Assembly (NCBI GenBank): GCA_904419075.1
Contig: CAJFQM010000006.1
Span: forward strand, 80,705-144,704
Reading direction: 5' to 3'
DNA: 64,000 nt
Source of the DNA: an uncultured Clostridia bacterium
Lineage (GTDB): Bacteria > Bacillota > Clostridia > Christensenellales > Borkfalkiaceae
A program made the position numbers and the translations under genes. The notes below the pieces were generated by a model. The model was not told the origin of the DNA. It did no database searches and was given only the letters and a program-made list of their open reading frames with translations. Below, in pieces: positions 27,029 through 36,340 of this stretch. Position 1 is the first letter of the stretch, and the number at the start of each line of letters is the position of its first letter.

Positions 27029-28960
27029 ATGGGACAGACAATCGCACAGAAAATCATCGCAAAACATCTCGTTTCGGGTGAAATGAAGGCGGGAAAGGAA
27101 ATCGCCTTGAAAATCGACCAGACGCTCACGCAGGACGCGACGGGCACGATGGCGTATCTCGAATTTGAGAGCATGGGCGTCGAGCGCGTCCGCACGGAGC
27201 GTTCCGTGGCTTATGTAGACCATAATACGCTGCAAACGGGTTTTGAGAATCCCGACGACCACCGTTTTATTCGCACGATCGCGAAAAAACACGGCATCTA
27301 TTTTTCCCGTCCGGGAAACGGAATCTGTCATCAGGTACACCTTGAACGCTTCGGAATTCCGGGCAAGACGCTGATCGGTTCCGACAGCCATACGCCCACG
27401 GGCGGGGGGCTGGGAATGCTCGCGTTCGGTGCGGGCGGAATGGACGTCGCGGTGGCGATGGGCGGCGGAGCCTATTATATCACCATGCCGAAAATGCTGA
27501 AAGTGAATTTAAGGGGGCGCCTTCGTCCGTTTGTCACGGCGAAGGACGTCAGCCTGGAAATTCTCCGTCTGCTCTCGGTAAAGGGCGGAGTGGGCTATAT
27601 CATCGAATGGGGCGGCGAGGGGATCAAGACGCTCTCCGTTCCCGAGCGGGCGACGATTACCAATATGGGGACGGAGCTGGGCGCCACGACTTCGATTTTC
27701 CCTTCCGATGAAGTGACGCGGGCGTTTTTGAAGGCGCAGGGGCGCGAAGGCGACTTCGTCGCTTTGGAAAGCGATCCCGACGCCGTATACGATAAGGTTA
27801 TAGAAATCGACCTCGACACGCTGGAACCCATGATCGCCATGCCGCACAGTCCCGATAACGTGGTGAAGGTGAGCGAAGTGGAAGGAATGAAAGTGGATCA
27901 GGTGTGTATCGGCTCCTGTACCAATTCTTCTTTGTACGACATGTTGAAGGCGGCGGCGATTTTCCGCGGCAGGACGGTGGCGGACAGCGTGGACGTCTCT
28001 GTTTCCCCGGGTTCGAGACAGGTGCTCGCGGAGCTCATGCGAAGCGGCGCGGCGGAGGATTTCATCTCCGCGGGCGCGCGGCTTTTGGAATGTGCCTGCG
28101 GTCCTTGTATCGGCATGGGCTTTTCTCCCAGTTCGGGCGGCGTATCCCTTCGGACGTTCAACCGTAACTTTGAAGGCAGGAGCGGCACAAAGGACGCCAA
28201 GGTGTGCCTTTGTTCTCCCGAGACGGCGGCGGCTTCGGCGCTGGCGGGGTACATTTTCGATCCTCGGAAATTAGACGTCAGCCTCGCGGTCAAAATGCCC
28301 GAAACCTTCCATACGGACGACAGCGGAATACTTCCTCCCGCATCGGCGGAAGAGAGCAAGGACGTAGAGATCCTGCGCGGGCCGAACATCAAGCCTTTCC
28401 CCGTGAACACGCCCGTGCCCGATAAAATGACGGTAAAGGTTTCGTTAAAGACGGGCGACAATATCACGACCGACCATATCATGCCCGCGGGCGCGAAAAT
28501 TCTTCCCTTCCGTTCCAATATTCCGTATATGTCGCAGTTTTGTTTCTCCGCGGTGGATAAGGAATTTCCCGAACGCGCGAAGGCGTATAAAGCGAGCGTC
28601 ATCATCGGCGGCGTAAATTACGGGCAGGGTTCTTCGCGGGAGCATGCGGCGCTCGTCCCGATGTATTTGGGAATCAAAGCGGTTGCGGCGAAAAGTTTCG
28701 CGCGCATTCACGCGGCGAATTTGATCAACGCGGGGATTTTGCCCCTCGAATTTGAGGACGCTTCGGATTACGACGAAATTTCTCTTTCGGACGAATTGGA
28801 AATGGACGACTTGTACGCCGGCCTGAAAGCGGGGCGCGTAAAAGTATTGAATAAGACGACGGGGAAGACGTTCTGTCTTAAATGTTCCCTGACGGAACGG
28901 ACCTACGGAATTTTGCGCGCGGGCGGACTTTTGAACTATACGAAGGAGGGAAACGCATGA
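27029..28960 (+). CDS. acn: aconitate hydratase (short, IPMI-like form)
   Basis: A 643-residue aconitase of the short bacterial/archaeal class. Cluster ligands are C297 (GSCTNSS) and C357 and C360 (CACGPCIG). GSDSHTPTGGGLGML lies near residue 115, and the C-terminal swivel domain has GGVNYGQGSSREHAAL. It isomerises citrate to isocitrate. The C-terminus overlaps the next gene by four bases (ATGA). Its position between the citrate synthase and isocitrate dehydrogenase completes the oxidative branch to 2-oxoglutarate. Confidence 0.95.
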   Translation: MGQTIAQKIIAKHLVSGEMKAGKEIALKIDQTLTQDATGTMAYLEFESMGVERVRTERSVAYVDHNTLQTGFENPDDHRFIRTIAKKHGIYFSRPGNGICHQVHLERFGIPGKTLIGSDSHTPTGGGLGMLAFGAGGMDVAVAMGGGAYYITMPKMLKVNLRGRLRPFVTAKDVSLEILRLLSVKGGVGYIIEWGGEGIKTLSVPERATITNMGTELGATTSIFPSDEVTRAFLKAQGREGDFVALESDPDAVYDKVIEIDLDTLEPMIAMPHSPDNVVKVSEVEGMKVDQVCIGSCTNSSLYDMLKAAAIFRGRTVADSVDVSVSPGSRQVLAELMRSGAAEDFISAGARLLECACGPCIGMGFSPSSGGVSLRTFNRNFEGRSGTKDAKVCLCSPETAAASALAGYIFDPRKLDVSLAVKMPETFHTDDSGILPPASAEESKDVEILRGPNIKPFPVNTPVPDKMTVKVSLKTGDNITTDHIMPAGAKILPFRSNIPYMSQFCFSAVDKEFPERAKAYKASVIIGGVNYGQGSSREHAALVPMYLGIKAVAAKSFARIHAANLINAGILPLEFEDASDYDEISLSDELEMDDLYAGLKAGRVKVLNKTTGKTFCLKCSLTERTYGILRAGGLLNYTKEGNA

Positions 28961-30090
28961 GTATTCATCAATCGGAAATCGACAAGGCAACGGAAAAATT
29001 CAAGGCGCTTTTGACGGCACAGTGCGCGCGGGCGGAGCGGATGAAAAATCCCCCCGAGCGGAAGGACGGAAAGGAAAAAATCAGAATAGGGCTCATCGAC
29101 GGGGACGGAATCGGCCCGATTATCGTCAGACAAGCGAAGAAGGTACTCTCGTCGCTCTTGAAGGAGGAGACGGAATCGGGAAAGGCGGAGCTCGTCGATA
29201 TCGACGGGCTGACGCTTGAAAACCGCCTCCGTTCGGGGGCTTCGGTACCCGAAGATATTCTGGAAAAAATAAAGACGTGCGACGTGCTCTTGAAGGGGCC
29301 GACGGAAACCCCCAAGGGCGGAACGATGGAAAGCGCCAATGTGACGTTGCGGCGGGAGCTCGATCTTTTTTCCAATGTCCGTCCCGTGCGGATTAAGGAA
29401 GAGGGAATCGAGTGGACGTTTTTCAGGGAGAACACGGAGGGTGAATACGTGCTCGGCAGTTCGGGGATAGAAATTCCGGGACTTCTGGCGTTCGATTTCA
29501 AGGTAACGACGGACGAAGGCACGCGGAGAATCGCGCGTGCGGCGTTCGATTTTGCGAAGAAAAACGGCAAAACGCACGTCAGTATCGTGACGAAAGCGAA
29601 TATCATGAAAAAGACGGACGGAAAATTTTCGGAGCTTTGCCGCGAAGTGGCGGCGGAATATCCCGATATTACGGTCGAAGATTATTATATCGACATCATG
29701 TGCGCGAATCTGGTGAATAAAGACATTCGGAGCAAATTTCAGGTATTCGTCCTGCCCAATCTGTACGGCGACATCATCACGGACGAAGCGGCGCAGCTCC
29801 AAGGCGGGGTAGGTACGGCGGGCAGCGCGAATATCGGCTCCGAATACGCCATGTTCGAGGCGGTACACGGCAGCGCGCCCCGCCTGATCGCGGAGGGGCT
29901 GGGGGAATACGCTTCTCCCGAGAGCATTCTCCGCGCGGCGGCGATGCTGCTTTCGCATATCGGGTATGCGGAAAAGAGCGAGCGCCTGAACAGAACGCTG
30001 GACGAAACTTCCTCCCGTCTCGTGTGTAACGGCACGAAAGAGGGGGTAACGGCGGAGGAATACGGAAACGCGGTTTTAGCGGCGCTTTGA
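28957..30090 (+). CDS. icd: isocitrate dehydrogenase (NAD-type, isocitrate/isopropylmalate family)
   Basis: A 377-residue beta-decarboxylating dehydrogenase. It contains GLIDGDGIGP, LKGPTETPKGG, RRELDLFSNVRPV, ENTEGEY and the NLYGDIITDEAAQLQGG motif, followed by EAVHGSAP. The first ~45 residues form a charged extension. The family includes 3-isopropylmalate, homoisocitrate and tartrate dehydrogenases. The neighbours (Re-citrate synthase and aconitase) point to isocitrate. It makes 2-oxoglutarate, CO2 and reduced cofactor. ATG at 28957 overlaps the aconitase stop, and GAAGGAGGG is the SD. Confidence 0.85.
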   Translation: MSIHQSEIDKATEKFKALLTAQCARAERMKNPPERKDGKEKIRIGLIDGDGIGPIIVRQAKKVLSSLLKEETESGKAELVDIDGLTLENRLRSGASVPEDILEKIKTCDVLLKGPTETPKGGTMESANVTLRRELDLFSNVRPVRIKEEGIEWTFFRENTEGEYVLGSSGIEIPGLLAFDFKVTTDEGTRRIARAAFDFAKKNGKTHVSIVTKANIMKKTDGKFSELCREVAAEYPDITVEDYYIDIMCANLVNKDIRSKFQVFVLPNLYGDIITDEAAQLQGGVGTAGSANIGSEYAMFEAVHGSAPRLIAEGLGEYASPESILRAAAMLLSHIGYAEKSERLNRTLDETSSRLVCNGTKEGVTAEEYGNAVLAAL

Positions 30091-30100
30091 GGGGGAAAGC

Positions 30101-30877
30101 ATGAGAATAGTCGTAAAGATAGGGACGTCGACGCTCGCGCACGCGACGGGGAAGATCAATCTCCGCCGCGTGGAGGAGCTCTGCCGCACCATGAGCGATT
30201 TGAAGAATGCGGGTCACGAAATCATCTTGGTTTCGTCGGGCGCCATCGGTATGGGAGCGGGAAAGCTCGGACTCCGCTCCCGTCCTTCGGATATGCCCTC
30301 CAAACAGGCGGCGGCCGCAGTCGGCCAATGCGAATTGATGTATGTTTACGATAAGCTGTTCGGGGAGTACGGCCATACGGTGGCGCAGATTCTTTTGACG
30401 GGGGAGGATATCGAAGACGATACCCGCCGCACGAATTTCCGCAACACGCTCTTTCGGCTTTTGGAATTCGGCGCGCTTCCCGTCGTCAACGAAAACGATA
30501 CGGTGGCGACGAAAGAAATCGTCATCGGGGATAACGATACGTTATCCGCCGTCGTCGCCGTAAACGCGGAGGCCGACTTATTGATTCTGCTGTCGGACGT
30601 AGACGGACTGTATACGGGCGATCCCCGCACGCACGAAGACGCGGAATTTCTTTCGGAGGTCAAGGCGCTCACTCCCGAAATCTTGTCTCTCGGCGAAGGG
30701 GAAGGCTCGGCGCTCGGCACGGGCGGCATGCGCACCAAACTTCACGCGGCGGAAACAGCGACGTCTGCGGGAATCGATATGGTCATCGCCAACGGTTCCC
30801 GTCCCTCCGTGCTTTACGATATTGTGGAAGGGCGCCCCTGCGGCACAAAATTTTCGGGGAGGCGGAAAGAGATATGA
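30101..30877 (+). CDS. proB: glutamate 5-kinase, PUA-less form
   Basis: A 258-residue amino acid kinase. The start VVKIGTSTLAH, the VSSGAIGMGAGKL loop, NENDTVATKEI and GTGGMRTKLHAA are the usual ProB sites. The C-terminal PUA domain of the ~370-residue enzyme is missing, as in several Firmicutes. It phosphorylates glutamate for proline synthesis. It starts 10 bases after icd, and its stop overlaps proA. Glutamate derived from the upstream 2-oxoglutarate branch is its substrate. Confidence 0.95.
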   Translation: MRIVVKIGTSTLAHATGKINLRRVEELCRTMSDLKNAGHEIILVSSGAIGMGAGKLGLRSRPSDMPSKQAAAAVGQCELMYVYDKLFGEYGHTVAQILLTGEDIEDDTRRTNFRNTLFRLLEFGALPVVNENDTVATKEIVIGDNDTLSAVVAVNAEADLLILLSDVDGLYTGDPRTHEDAEFLSEVKALTPEILSLGEGEGSALGTGGMRTKLHAAETATSAGIDMVIANGSRPSVLYDIVEGRPCGTKFSGRRKEI

Positions 30878-32127
30878 AAACGATGGAAGAGATCTTGCGG
30901 GAAGCGAAATCTGCAAAAGCGGTTGCGGCGACGCTCTCCTCCGAGCGAAAGAACCAAGCATTGTCCGCCATGGCGGATGCGCTGATTTCCGATACCCCCC
31001 GCATACTTGCGGCAAATCAAGCGGACGTTTCCGCTTCCCGCCTTTCGCCGTCCATGACCGACCGATTGACGCTGACGGAGAAAAGGATAGCCGAGATGTC
31101 GGAGGGAATCCGAGCGGTAGCAAAACTCCCCGACCCCGTGGGGAGAGTGCTGGAAAAAATCCTTTGCCCGAACGGTCTGAAAATCGAAAAGGTCTCCGTC
31201 CCCATGGGAGTGGTAGCCGTTATCTATGAAAGCCGTCCGAACGTCACTTCGGACGCGGCGGCGCTCTGTCTGAAAAGCGGCAACGCCTGCGTGCTGCGCG
31301 GGGGAAAGGAAGCCTTTTCCACGTCCTTTGAAATCGTAAAATCTCTCCGCCGCGCCCTGTCGTCGGCGGGGCTTCCCGCAGCGCTCGTCTCCATGTCGGA
31401 GGATACGAGTCGGGAAGGGGCAGGCGCGCTCATGCGAGCGCGCGGTTTTGTAGATCTTCTCATTCCCCGCGGCGGAGCGGGGCTGATTCGCTCCTGCGTG
31501 GAAAATGCCACGGTACCCTGTATTCAGACGGGGACGGGCATCTGTCATATTTACGTCGATAAGAGTGCGGATTTTCAGATGGCGCTCGATATTATAGACA
31601 ATGCCAAAACTTCCCGTCCCTCCGTCTGTAACGCGGCAGAAGTCTGCCTCGTTCATAAAAATATCGCCCCGACCTTTTTGCCGCTCTTAAAGGAACGCCT
31701 GACGGACGAACGCGGGAAAAGAGGTCAGACGCCCGTCGAACTTCGCCTGGACGAACGGGCGGCGAAATATATTTCGGGAACGCGGGCGGGAGCGGAGGAT
31801 TTCGATACGGAATTTCTCGACTACATTCTCGCGGTGGGGGTGACGGACGACGTTTATTCGGCGGCGGAACATATTTCGGCGCACTCCACGGGGCACAGCG
31901 AAGCGATCGTCGCTTCTGACGAAGAAGCGCAAAGCGCCTTTTTGTCTCTCGTAGACAGCGCGGCGGTCTATGTGAACGCTTCCACGAGATTTACGGACGG
32001 CGGAGAATTCGGATTGGGCTGCGAAATGGGCATTTCCACGCAAAAGCTCCACGCCCGCGGTCCGATGGGCTTAAACGAGCTCACTTCCTGGAAATATGAA
32101 ATCAGAGGAAACGGCCAGATCAGATAA
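30874..32127 (+). CDS. proA: gamma-glutamyl phosphate reductase
   Basis: A 417-residue aldehyde-dehydrogenase-type enzyme of standard length. PMGVVAVIYESRPNVTSDAAALCLKSGN, a cofactor region with LRGGKEA, and the catalytic Cys in RPSVCNAAEVCLVH fit ProA. It reduces gamma-glutamyl phosphate to glutamate semialdehyde. It is coupled to proB by an ATGA overlap. The gap to proC is 135 bases and contains a small GC hairpin but no T tract, so read-through is likely. Confidence 0.96.
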   Translation: MKTMEEILREAKSAKAVAATLSSERKNQALSAMADALISDTPRILAANQADVSASRLSPSMTDRLTLTEKRIAEMSEGIRAVAKLPDPVGRVLEKILCPNGLKIEKVSVPMGVVAVIYESRPNVTSDAAALCLKSGNACVLRGGKEAFSTSFEIVKSLRRALSSAGLPAALVSMSEDTSREGAGALMRARGFVDLLIPRGGAGLIRSCVENATVPCIQTGTGICHIYVDKSADFQMALDIIDNAKTSRPSVCNAAEVCLVHKNIAPTFLPLLKERLTDERGKRGQTPVELRLDERAAKYISGTRAGAEDFDTEFLDYILAVGVTDDVYSAAEHISAHSTGHSEAIVASDEEAQSAFLSLVDSAAVYVNASTRFTDGGEFGLGCEMGISTQKLHARGPMGLNELTSWKYEIRGNGQIR

Positions 32128-32262
32128 AGACGGCGTCGAGTAAAAATCGGTCGGCAATATGCGGACAATGCGTCCCTGTATTTTTGAAAAAGGGCATAAA
32201 CGATTCTTGCGGTACGGCGGTGCCGCCGCTTTCGATAGAATTTTATGGAGGAACTTATCGCA

Positions 32263-33072
32263 ATGAACACTTACGGTTTTATAGGCGTGGGCAATATGGG
32301 CGGAGCACTGGCTCGGGCGGTCTGTCGGAAATTTCCGCGGGAAACGCTCCTTTCGGGGCGTACTTCCGCCCGCGCGGAAAGCCTCGCGAAAGAGCTCGGC
32401 TGCCGCGCGTCGGACGCTCATACGGTCGCGGAGAGCTGCCGCTATATTTTTCTCGGCGTAAAGCCCCAGACCATGCCCGAACTTCTTTCCGACCTCTCCC
32501 CCGTCTTTGCGGCGCGCATAAAACGGGGAGAACGCTTTGTTCTCGTTTCCATGGCGGCGGGATTGACAATGAATACGATTTCCGCGCTTTCGGGCGGAGT
32601 CCCCGTAATCCGGATCATGCCCAACACTCCCGTGGCGGTAGGGGCGGGAATGACGCTCGCGTGCGCCGATCCCTCGGTGACGGAAGAAGAATTTTCGGAG
32701 CTCCTTTCAGCGCTGGAATATGCGGGCCGTACGGACAGAATCGACGAAAGGGACATGGACGCGGCGAGCGTCGTCGCCGGATGTTCTCCCGCCTATATGT
32801 TCCGGTTTGTCAAGGCGCTCGCGGACGCGGGCACGGCGCTCGGTCTGAGCGCGGAAAAGGCTTTGACATACGCCGAGCAATCGATGTTCGGCTCGGCGAA
32901 ATTGGCGCTGGAAACGGGAACGCCGCCCGACGAGCTCGAAACCGCGGTATGCAGTCCGGGCGGCTCGACGATAGAGGGCATAAAGAGCTTTGAACGGGCG
33001 GAGCTGGACAGAATCGTAAAGGAGGCGGCGTCCGCCTCGTATAAGCGGACGAAGGAGCTGGCGGGAAAATAA
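32263..33072 (+). CDS. proC: pyrroline-5-carboxylate reductase
   Basis: A 269-residue enzyme. It begins YGFIGVGNMGGALARA (Rossmann fold). IFLGVKPQ, RIMPNTPVAVGAGMT and the closing AVCSPGGSTIEGI motif are diagnostic for ProC. It converts pyrroline-5-carboxylate to proline with NAD(P)H. ATG at 32263 is chosen over ATG at 32245: TGGAGGAA forms the SD and the family starts here. With proB and proA it gives the complete glutamate-to-proline route. Confidence 0.95.
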   Translation: MNTYGFIGVGNMGGALARAVCRKFPRETLLSGRTSARAESLAKELGCRASDAHTVAESCRYIFLGVKPQTMPELLSDLSPVFAARIKRGERFVLVSMAAGLTMNTISALSGGVPVIRIMPNTPVAVGAGMTLACADPSVTEEEFSELLSALEYAGRTDRIDERDMDAASVVAGCSPAYMFRFVKALADAGTALGLSAEKALTYAEQSMFGSAKLALETGTPPDELETAVCSPGGSTIEGIKSFERAELDRIVKEAASASYKRTKELAGK

Positions 33073-33088
33073 AAATCGGGAGGCGGAT

Positions 33089-34099
33089 ATGGCGAAAGGG
33101 CTGACGGTCGTAAAAAATTATGTTTCGGTTTTGGGCTTGCGCGAAACGGAGCGCGCCATCAAGGACGTAAAGGACATTTTCGAGCGCACGCTGTCGGAAA
33201 AGCTCAATCTGGAAAGGATAACGGCGCCGCTGTTCGTGGAGAAATCGAGCGGCATCAACGACGATCTGAACGGTACGGAACGCAAGGTGGAATTTTCTCT
33301 GAAAGCGAGCGGAACGGACTGTGAAATCGTGCAATCGTTGGCGAAATGGAAGCGTCTGGCGCTGTATCGGTACGGTTTTTCCGCGGGCGAGGGATTGTAT
33401 ACGGACATGAACGCCATTCGCCGCGACGACGAAATGGACAATATCCATTCGGTATTCGTGGACCAGTGGGATTGGGAGCGGGTAATTACGGAAGGGGAAA
33501 GGAACGTCGAGTTTCTCAAAGAGACGGCGAAAAAGGTAGCCGAAGCGGTCTTTGAGACGCACCGCCGAATTAAGCGGCTCTATCCCGTCCTTACGCGGCG
33601 GCTGGACGAGGAAGTGTACTTTATCACTTCGGGGGAATTGGAGGAAAGGTATCCCGATTTAACCCCGAAGGAAAGGGAAAGGGCGATTTTGCGGGAACAT
33701 CATACGACGTTCCTGATGCAAATCGGGGAGAAGCTGAAAAACGGACTTCCTCACGACGGACGATCTCCCGATTATGACGATTGGACGCTGAACGGGGATC
33801 TTCTCTTTTGGAACGAGCTTTTGGAATCGCCCTTGGAGCTTTCCTCCATGGGAATCCGCGTCGACGCGGCGGCGCTCAAACGCCAGTTGCGGCTTTCGGG
33901 TACGGAAGAAAGAATGAAATATCCCTATCACCAAATGGTTTCAAAAGGACAATTGCCTTTGACGATAGGCGGAGGAATAGGGCAGTCGAGGATGTGCCTT
34001 CTCCTGCTGGAAAAATTGCATATCGGAGAGGTGCAGGCATCCGTATGGGGCGAGGACGTGACGGAAGAATGTGAAAAATTCGGTATCGGAATTTTGTAA
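33089..34099 (+). CDS. asnA: aspartate--ammonia ligase
   Basis: A 336-residue class II synthetase-fold enzyme. It has SGINDDLNGTERKVEF, DMNAIRRDDEMDNIHSVFVDQWDWE, and the ATP-binding GGGIGQSRMCLLLL near the C-terminus. AsnA makes asparagine from aspartate with free ammonia and ATP (AMP-forming), unlike glutamine-dependent AsnB. Last gene before the terminator at 34111. It fits an ammonia-rich anaerobic niche. Confidence 0.97.
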   Translation: MAKGLTVVKNYVSVLGLRETERAIKDVKDIFERTLSEKLNLERITAPLFVEKSSGINDDLNGTERKVEFSLKASGTDCEIVQSLAKWKRLALYRYGFSAGEGLYTDMNAIRRDDEMDNIHSVFVDQWDWERVITEGERNVEFLKETAKKVAEAVFETHRRIKRLYPVLTRRLDEEVYFITSGELEERYPDLTPKERERAILREHHTTFLMQIGEKLKNGLPHDGRSPDYDDWTLNGDLLFWNELLESPLELSSMGIRVDAAALKRQLRLSGTEERMKYPYHQMVSKGQLPLTIGGGIGQSRMCLLLLEKLHIGEVQASVWGEDVTEECEKFGIGIL

Positions 34100-34110
34100 A
34101 AAGAAGAAAA

Positions 34111-34138
34111 AGAGACGGAAAAAAATCCGTCTCTTTTT
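34111..34138 (+). terminator. terminator of the liv-citrate-pro-asnA unit
   Basis: AGAGACGGA (34111-34119), A/T loop, TCCGTCTCT (34126-34134) and a long T tract. It is the first clear terminator downstream of the leader hairpin at 20614. Confidence 0.9.
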
Positions 34139-34150
34139 TTGAAAAAGGGG

Positions 34151-34179
34151 TTTACAAAAGCCATCGGGTATGTTATAAT
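34151..34179 (+). promoter_or_regulatory. promoter for the LytTR/GHKL two-component genes
   Basis: TTTACA, 17 bases, TATAAT, 35 bases before the response regulator start. Confidence 0.82.
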
Positions 34180-34214
34180 GAAACGAAGTCATACGTCTAA
34201 ATAAAGAGGTGCCT

Positions 34215-34925
34215 ATGATAAAGATTGCCATTGTGGAAGATAATAAGGCTGCTTCCGATACGCTTTTAGAGTATTTGAACATCTATTCGGAAAAGAGCGG
34301 AGAAACTTTTGAAAGTATAGTATTCAGGGACGCCATATCCTTTTTGACGGGCTATAAATCGGTTTACGACATTGTGTTTATGGATATCGAACTCCCGCAT
34401 TTGGACGGAATGGCGGCCGCGGCGAAACTTCGCCAAGTGGATAAAAAAATTCTTCTCATTTTCGTGACGAATATGGCGCAGTTTGCCGTAAAGGGTTATG
34501 AAGTGGACGCGCTCGATTACATAGTCAAGCCCGTGGGATACAGCAATTTTGAATTAAAGCTGAAAAAAGCGGTGGCACTTGTCAAGTCGAATACGGACGT
34601 GATTACGATCAATAAAGCCGGGGGACTCATACGCCTTCCCGCCCGCGAAGTGAAATTTATCGAGGCGAGCGGCCATAAAATTGTCTATCATACCGACGCG
34701 GACGAAGTGCAGGGCGGCGGAGAATCCCTTTCCGAATTGGAGGTCAAACTTCGTCCGTACGGCTTTTTGCGCTGTAATAACTGTTATTTGGTCAATGTGC
34801 GACATATTGAATCCGTGCAGGGGTACGTCATTACCATGTACGGCGGCGAGGAAGTGCAAATCAGCCGCCCGCGCAAAAAGAATTTCATGACCGAACTCGC
34901 GGATTGGCTGGGAAAGGGCAACTGA
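34215..34925 (+). CDS. LytTR-type response regulator
   Basis: A 236-residue regulator. The receiver domain has acidic pocket VEDN (E8, D9) and phosphorylation site D57 in VFMDIELPHLDG, with the Lys of the KPVGY motif. A C-terminal LytTR DNA-binding domain (residues ~135-236) carries VKFIEASGHKIVYH, FLRCNNCYLVNVRHI and ISRPRKKNF. These regulators bind paired 9-bp direct repeats. ATG at 34215 (SD AAAGAGGTG) is preferred over GTG at 34209. It is followed at one base by the histidine kinase and then by GH3 and other glycosidase genes, which may be targets. Confidence 0.93.
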   Translation: MIKIAIVEDNKAASDTLLEYLNIYSEKSGETFESIVFRDAISFLTGYKSVYDIVFMDIELPHLDGMAAAAKLRQVDKKILLIFVTNMAQFAVKGYEVDALDYIVKPVGYSNFELKLKKAVALVKSNTDVITINKAGGLIRLPAREVKFIEASGHKIVYHTDADEVQGGGESLSELEVKLRPYGFLRCNNCYLVNVRHIESVQGYVITMYGGEEVQISRPRKKNFMTELADWLGKGN

Positions 34926-34926
34926 C

Positions 34927-36231
34927 ATGTACGAATTTTTCGTCGACCACGGTTTTATTCTCGAATTGTTTCTCTCCTTTGGACTGTTTACCTTTCCCCT
35001 CAAAAAGCGCCGCCTTTACGTACTGAGGATTTTGGCTTCTTTGGGCGTTTTGTTCGTTTATTCCCTCGTCAGAAACGCGATTCCCAATCTGAACGCATGG
35101 ACGGAGAGTTTGAAATATGTAGCCTTGTATCTCATCTGTATCGGCTCCGTAATGTTTATTTTCGACGTATCTTTCCGCGGGGGTGTCTTTTGCACGATCG
35201 GCGCCAGTCTTACCCAGCATTGTGCCTTTCGCGCGGGCGAGCTTACGCGCTATATTTTTGACGGCGACCTCTCGCTTGCCGCGCAGTCCGTACTCTATAT
35301 CGCGGCGGTGCTGATCATCAACGCGCTGTCTTACTTTCTCTTTGCCCGCAGGTTCGGAAAAGAGGAGGATACGGAATATCTCCAAAGTATGCCCATTCTT
35401 CTTCTGAGCGGAGCCATGCTGTTGGTCTGTGTGCTTTTTCAGCAGCTTTTCGAGCAGTACGCCGGAGGAATCGGACGTCCGCTGTACGTGATTTTCGGCT
35501 GTTTCGACATGACCTCTTGCGCGTTTGCGCTGTGTATCCAGTATGCGGTTTACCGAAGCGGGCTTTTGCACCGCGATTACAGCCTTTTGGAACATATTTT
35601 GCATCTTCAAAAGGAACAGATGAAGGTTTCCAAGGAAACCATCGATCTGATCAATATCAAGTGCCATGACTTGAAAAAACAGATAGCGCTGTTGGGGGAC
35701 AGGAACCATATCACGAAAGAAGAAATAGGGGAACTCAACCGCGCCATATCGATATACGACGCGGCGGTCAAGACGGGCAATGAAGCGCTGGACGTTCTTC
35801 TCGCGGAAAAGACGCTGCTTTGCGAGAATAAGAATATTCAGTTCAACTGTATTGCGGACGGATATAGTTTGGGATTCATGCGCCCGTCGGATATTTATTC
35901 TCTGTTCGGGAATGCGATAGATAACGCGATAGAGGCAGTGGAGAAAAACGCGGACGAGAGCCGCCGCTGCATCGGCATGAGCGTCAAGGAAGTCAAAGGA
36001 ATGGTATCCGCGCATTTTGAAAATTACTATGCGGGCGATCTGGATTTCGACGGCGGCTTGCCGCTGACGACGAAATCGGATAAGAGGTATCACGGCTTCG
36101 GAATGAAGAGCATCAAGATGATTGCGGAGAAATACGGCGGATACGTTTCGGTGACGGCGGAGGACGGAGTGTTCAATCTCAACATTTTGCTGCCGATATC
36201 CTCAAAAAAGGGAGTGAAAAACGAGATTTGA
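34927..36231 (+). CDS. GHKL-domain sensor histidine kinase (AgrC-like)
   Basis: A 434-residue membrane kinase. Six or seven hydrophobic segments cover residues 1-210. A helical region holds the phospho-accepting His (H247 in IKCHDLKKQI). The ATP-binding domain shows SLFGNAIDNAIEAV (N box) and KRYHGFGMKSIKMI (G box). The architecture matches AgrC/VirS kinases that usually sense peptides, but no AgrB or AgrD gene is adjacent, so the signal is unknown. It is coupled to the response regulator upstream. Confidence 0.9.
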   Translation: MYEFFVDHGFILELFLSFGLFTFPLKKRRLYVLRILASLGVLFVYSLVRNAIPNLNAWTESLKYVALYLICIGSVMFIFDVSFRGGVFCTIGASLTQHCAFRAGELTRYIFDGDLSLAAQSVLYIAAVLIINALSYFLFARRFGKEEDTEYLQSMPILLLSGAMLLVCVLFQQLFEQYAGGIGRPLYVIFGCFDMTSCAFALCIQYAVYRSGLLHRDYSLLEHILHLQKEQMKVSKETIDLINIKCHDLKKQIALLGDRNHITKEEIGELNRAISIYDAAVKTGNEALDVLLAEKTLLCENKNIQFNCIADGYSLGFMRPSDIYSLFGNAIDNAIEAVEKNADESRRCIGMSVKEVKGMVSAHFENYYAGDLDFDGGLPLTTKSDKRYHGFGMKSIKMIAEKYGGYVSVTAEDGVFNLNILLPISSKKGVKNEI

Positions 36232-36298
36232 AATCAATTTAGGAAAAATTTTTGACAGTCTGGGAAATAGTGCTTGAAAAAGAGTATGAAAAGGACTA

Positions 36299-36340
36299 AG
36301 ATATTCTCACGATAAGGCGAGCGGGAGAATATCTTTTTTC
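36299..36340 (+). terminator. terminator between kinase and GH3 gene
   Basis: AGATATTCTC (36299-36308) pairs with GAGAATATCT (36325-36334), followed by TTTTTTC. It separates the two-component genes from the glycosidase genes, though a leader role for the GH3 gene is also possible because it sits only 54 bases before it. Confidence 0.75.

Noticed and set aside
36252..36302. Promoter before the anchored GH3 gene
   Set aside because: TTGACA at 36252 has no -10 at proper spacing. TTGAAA/TAAGAT (36274-36302) has correct spacing but overlaps the terminator stem, so I could not decide.
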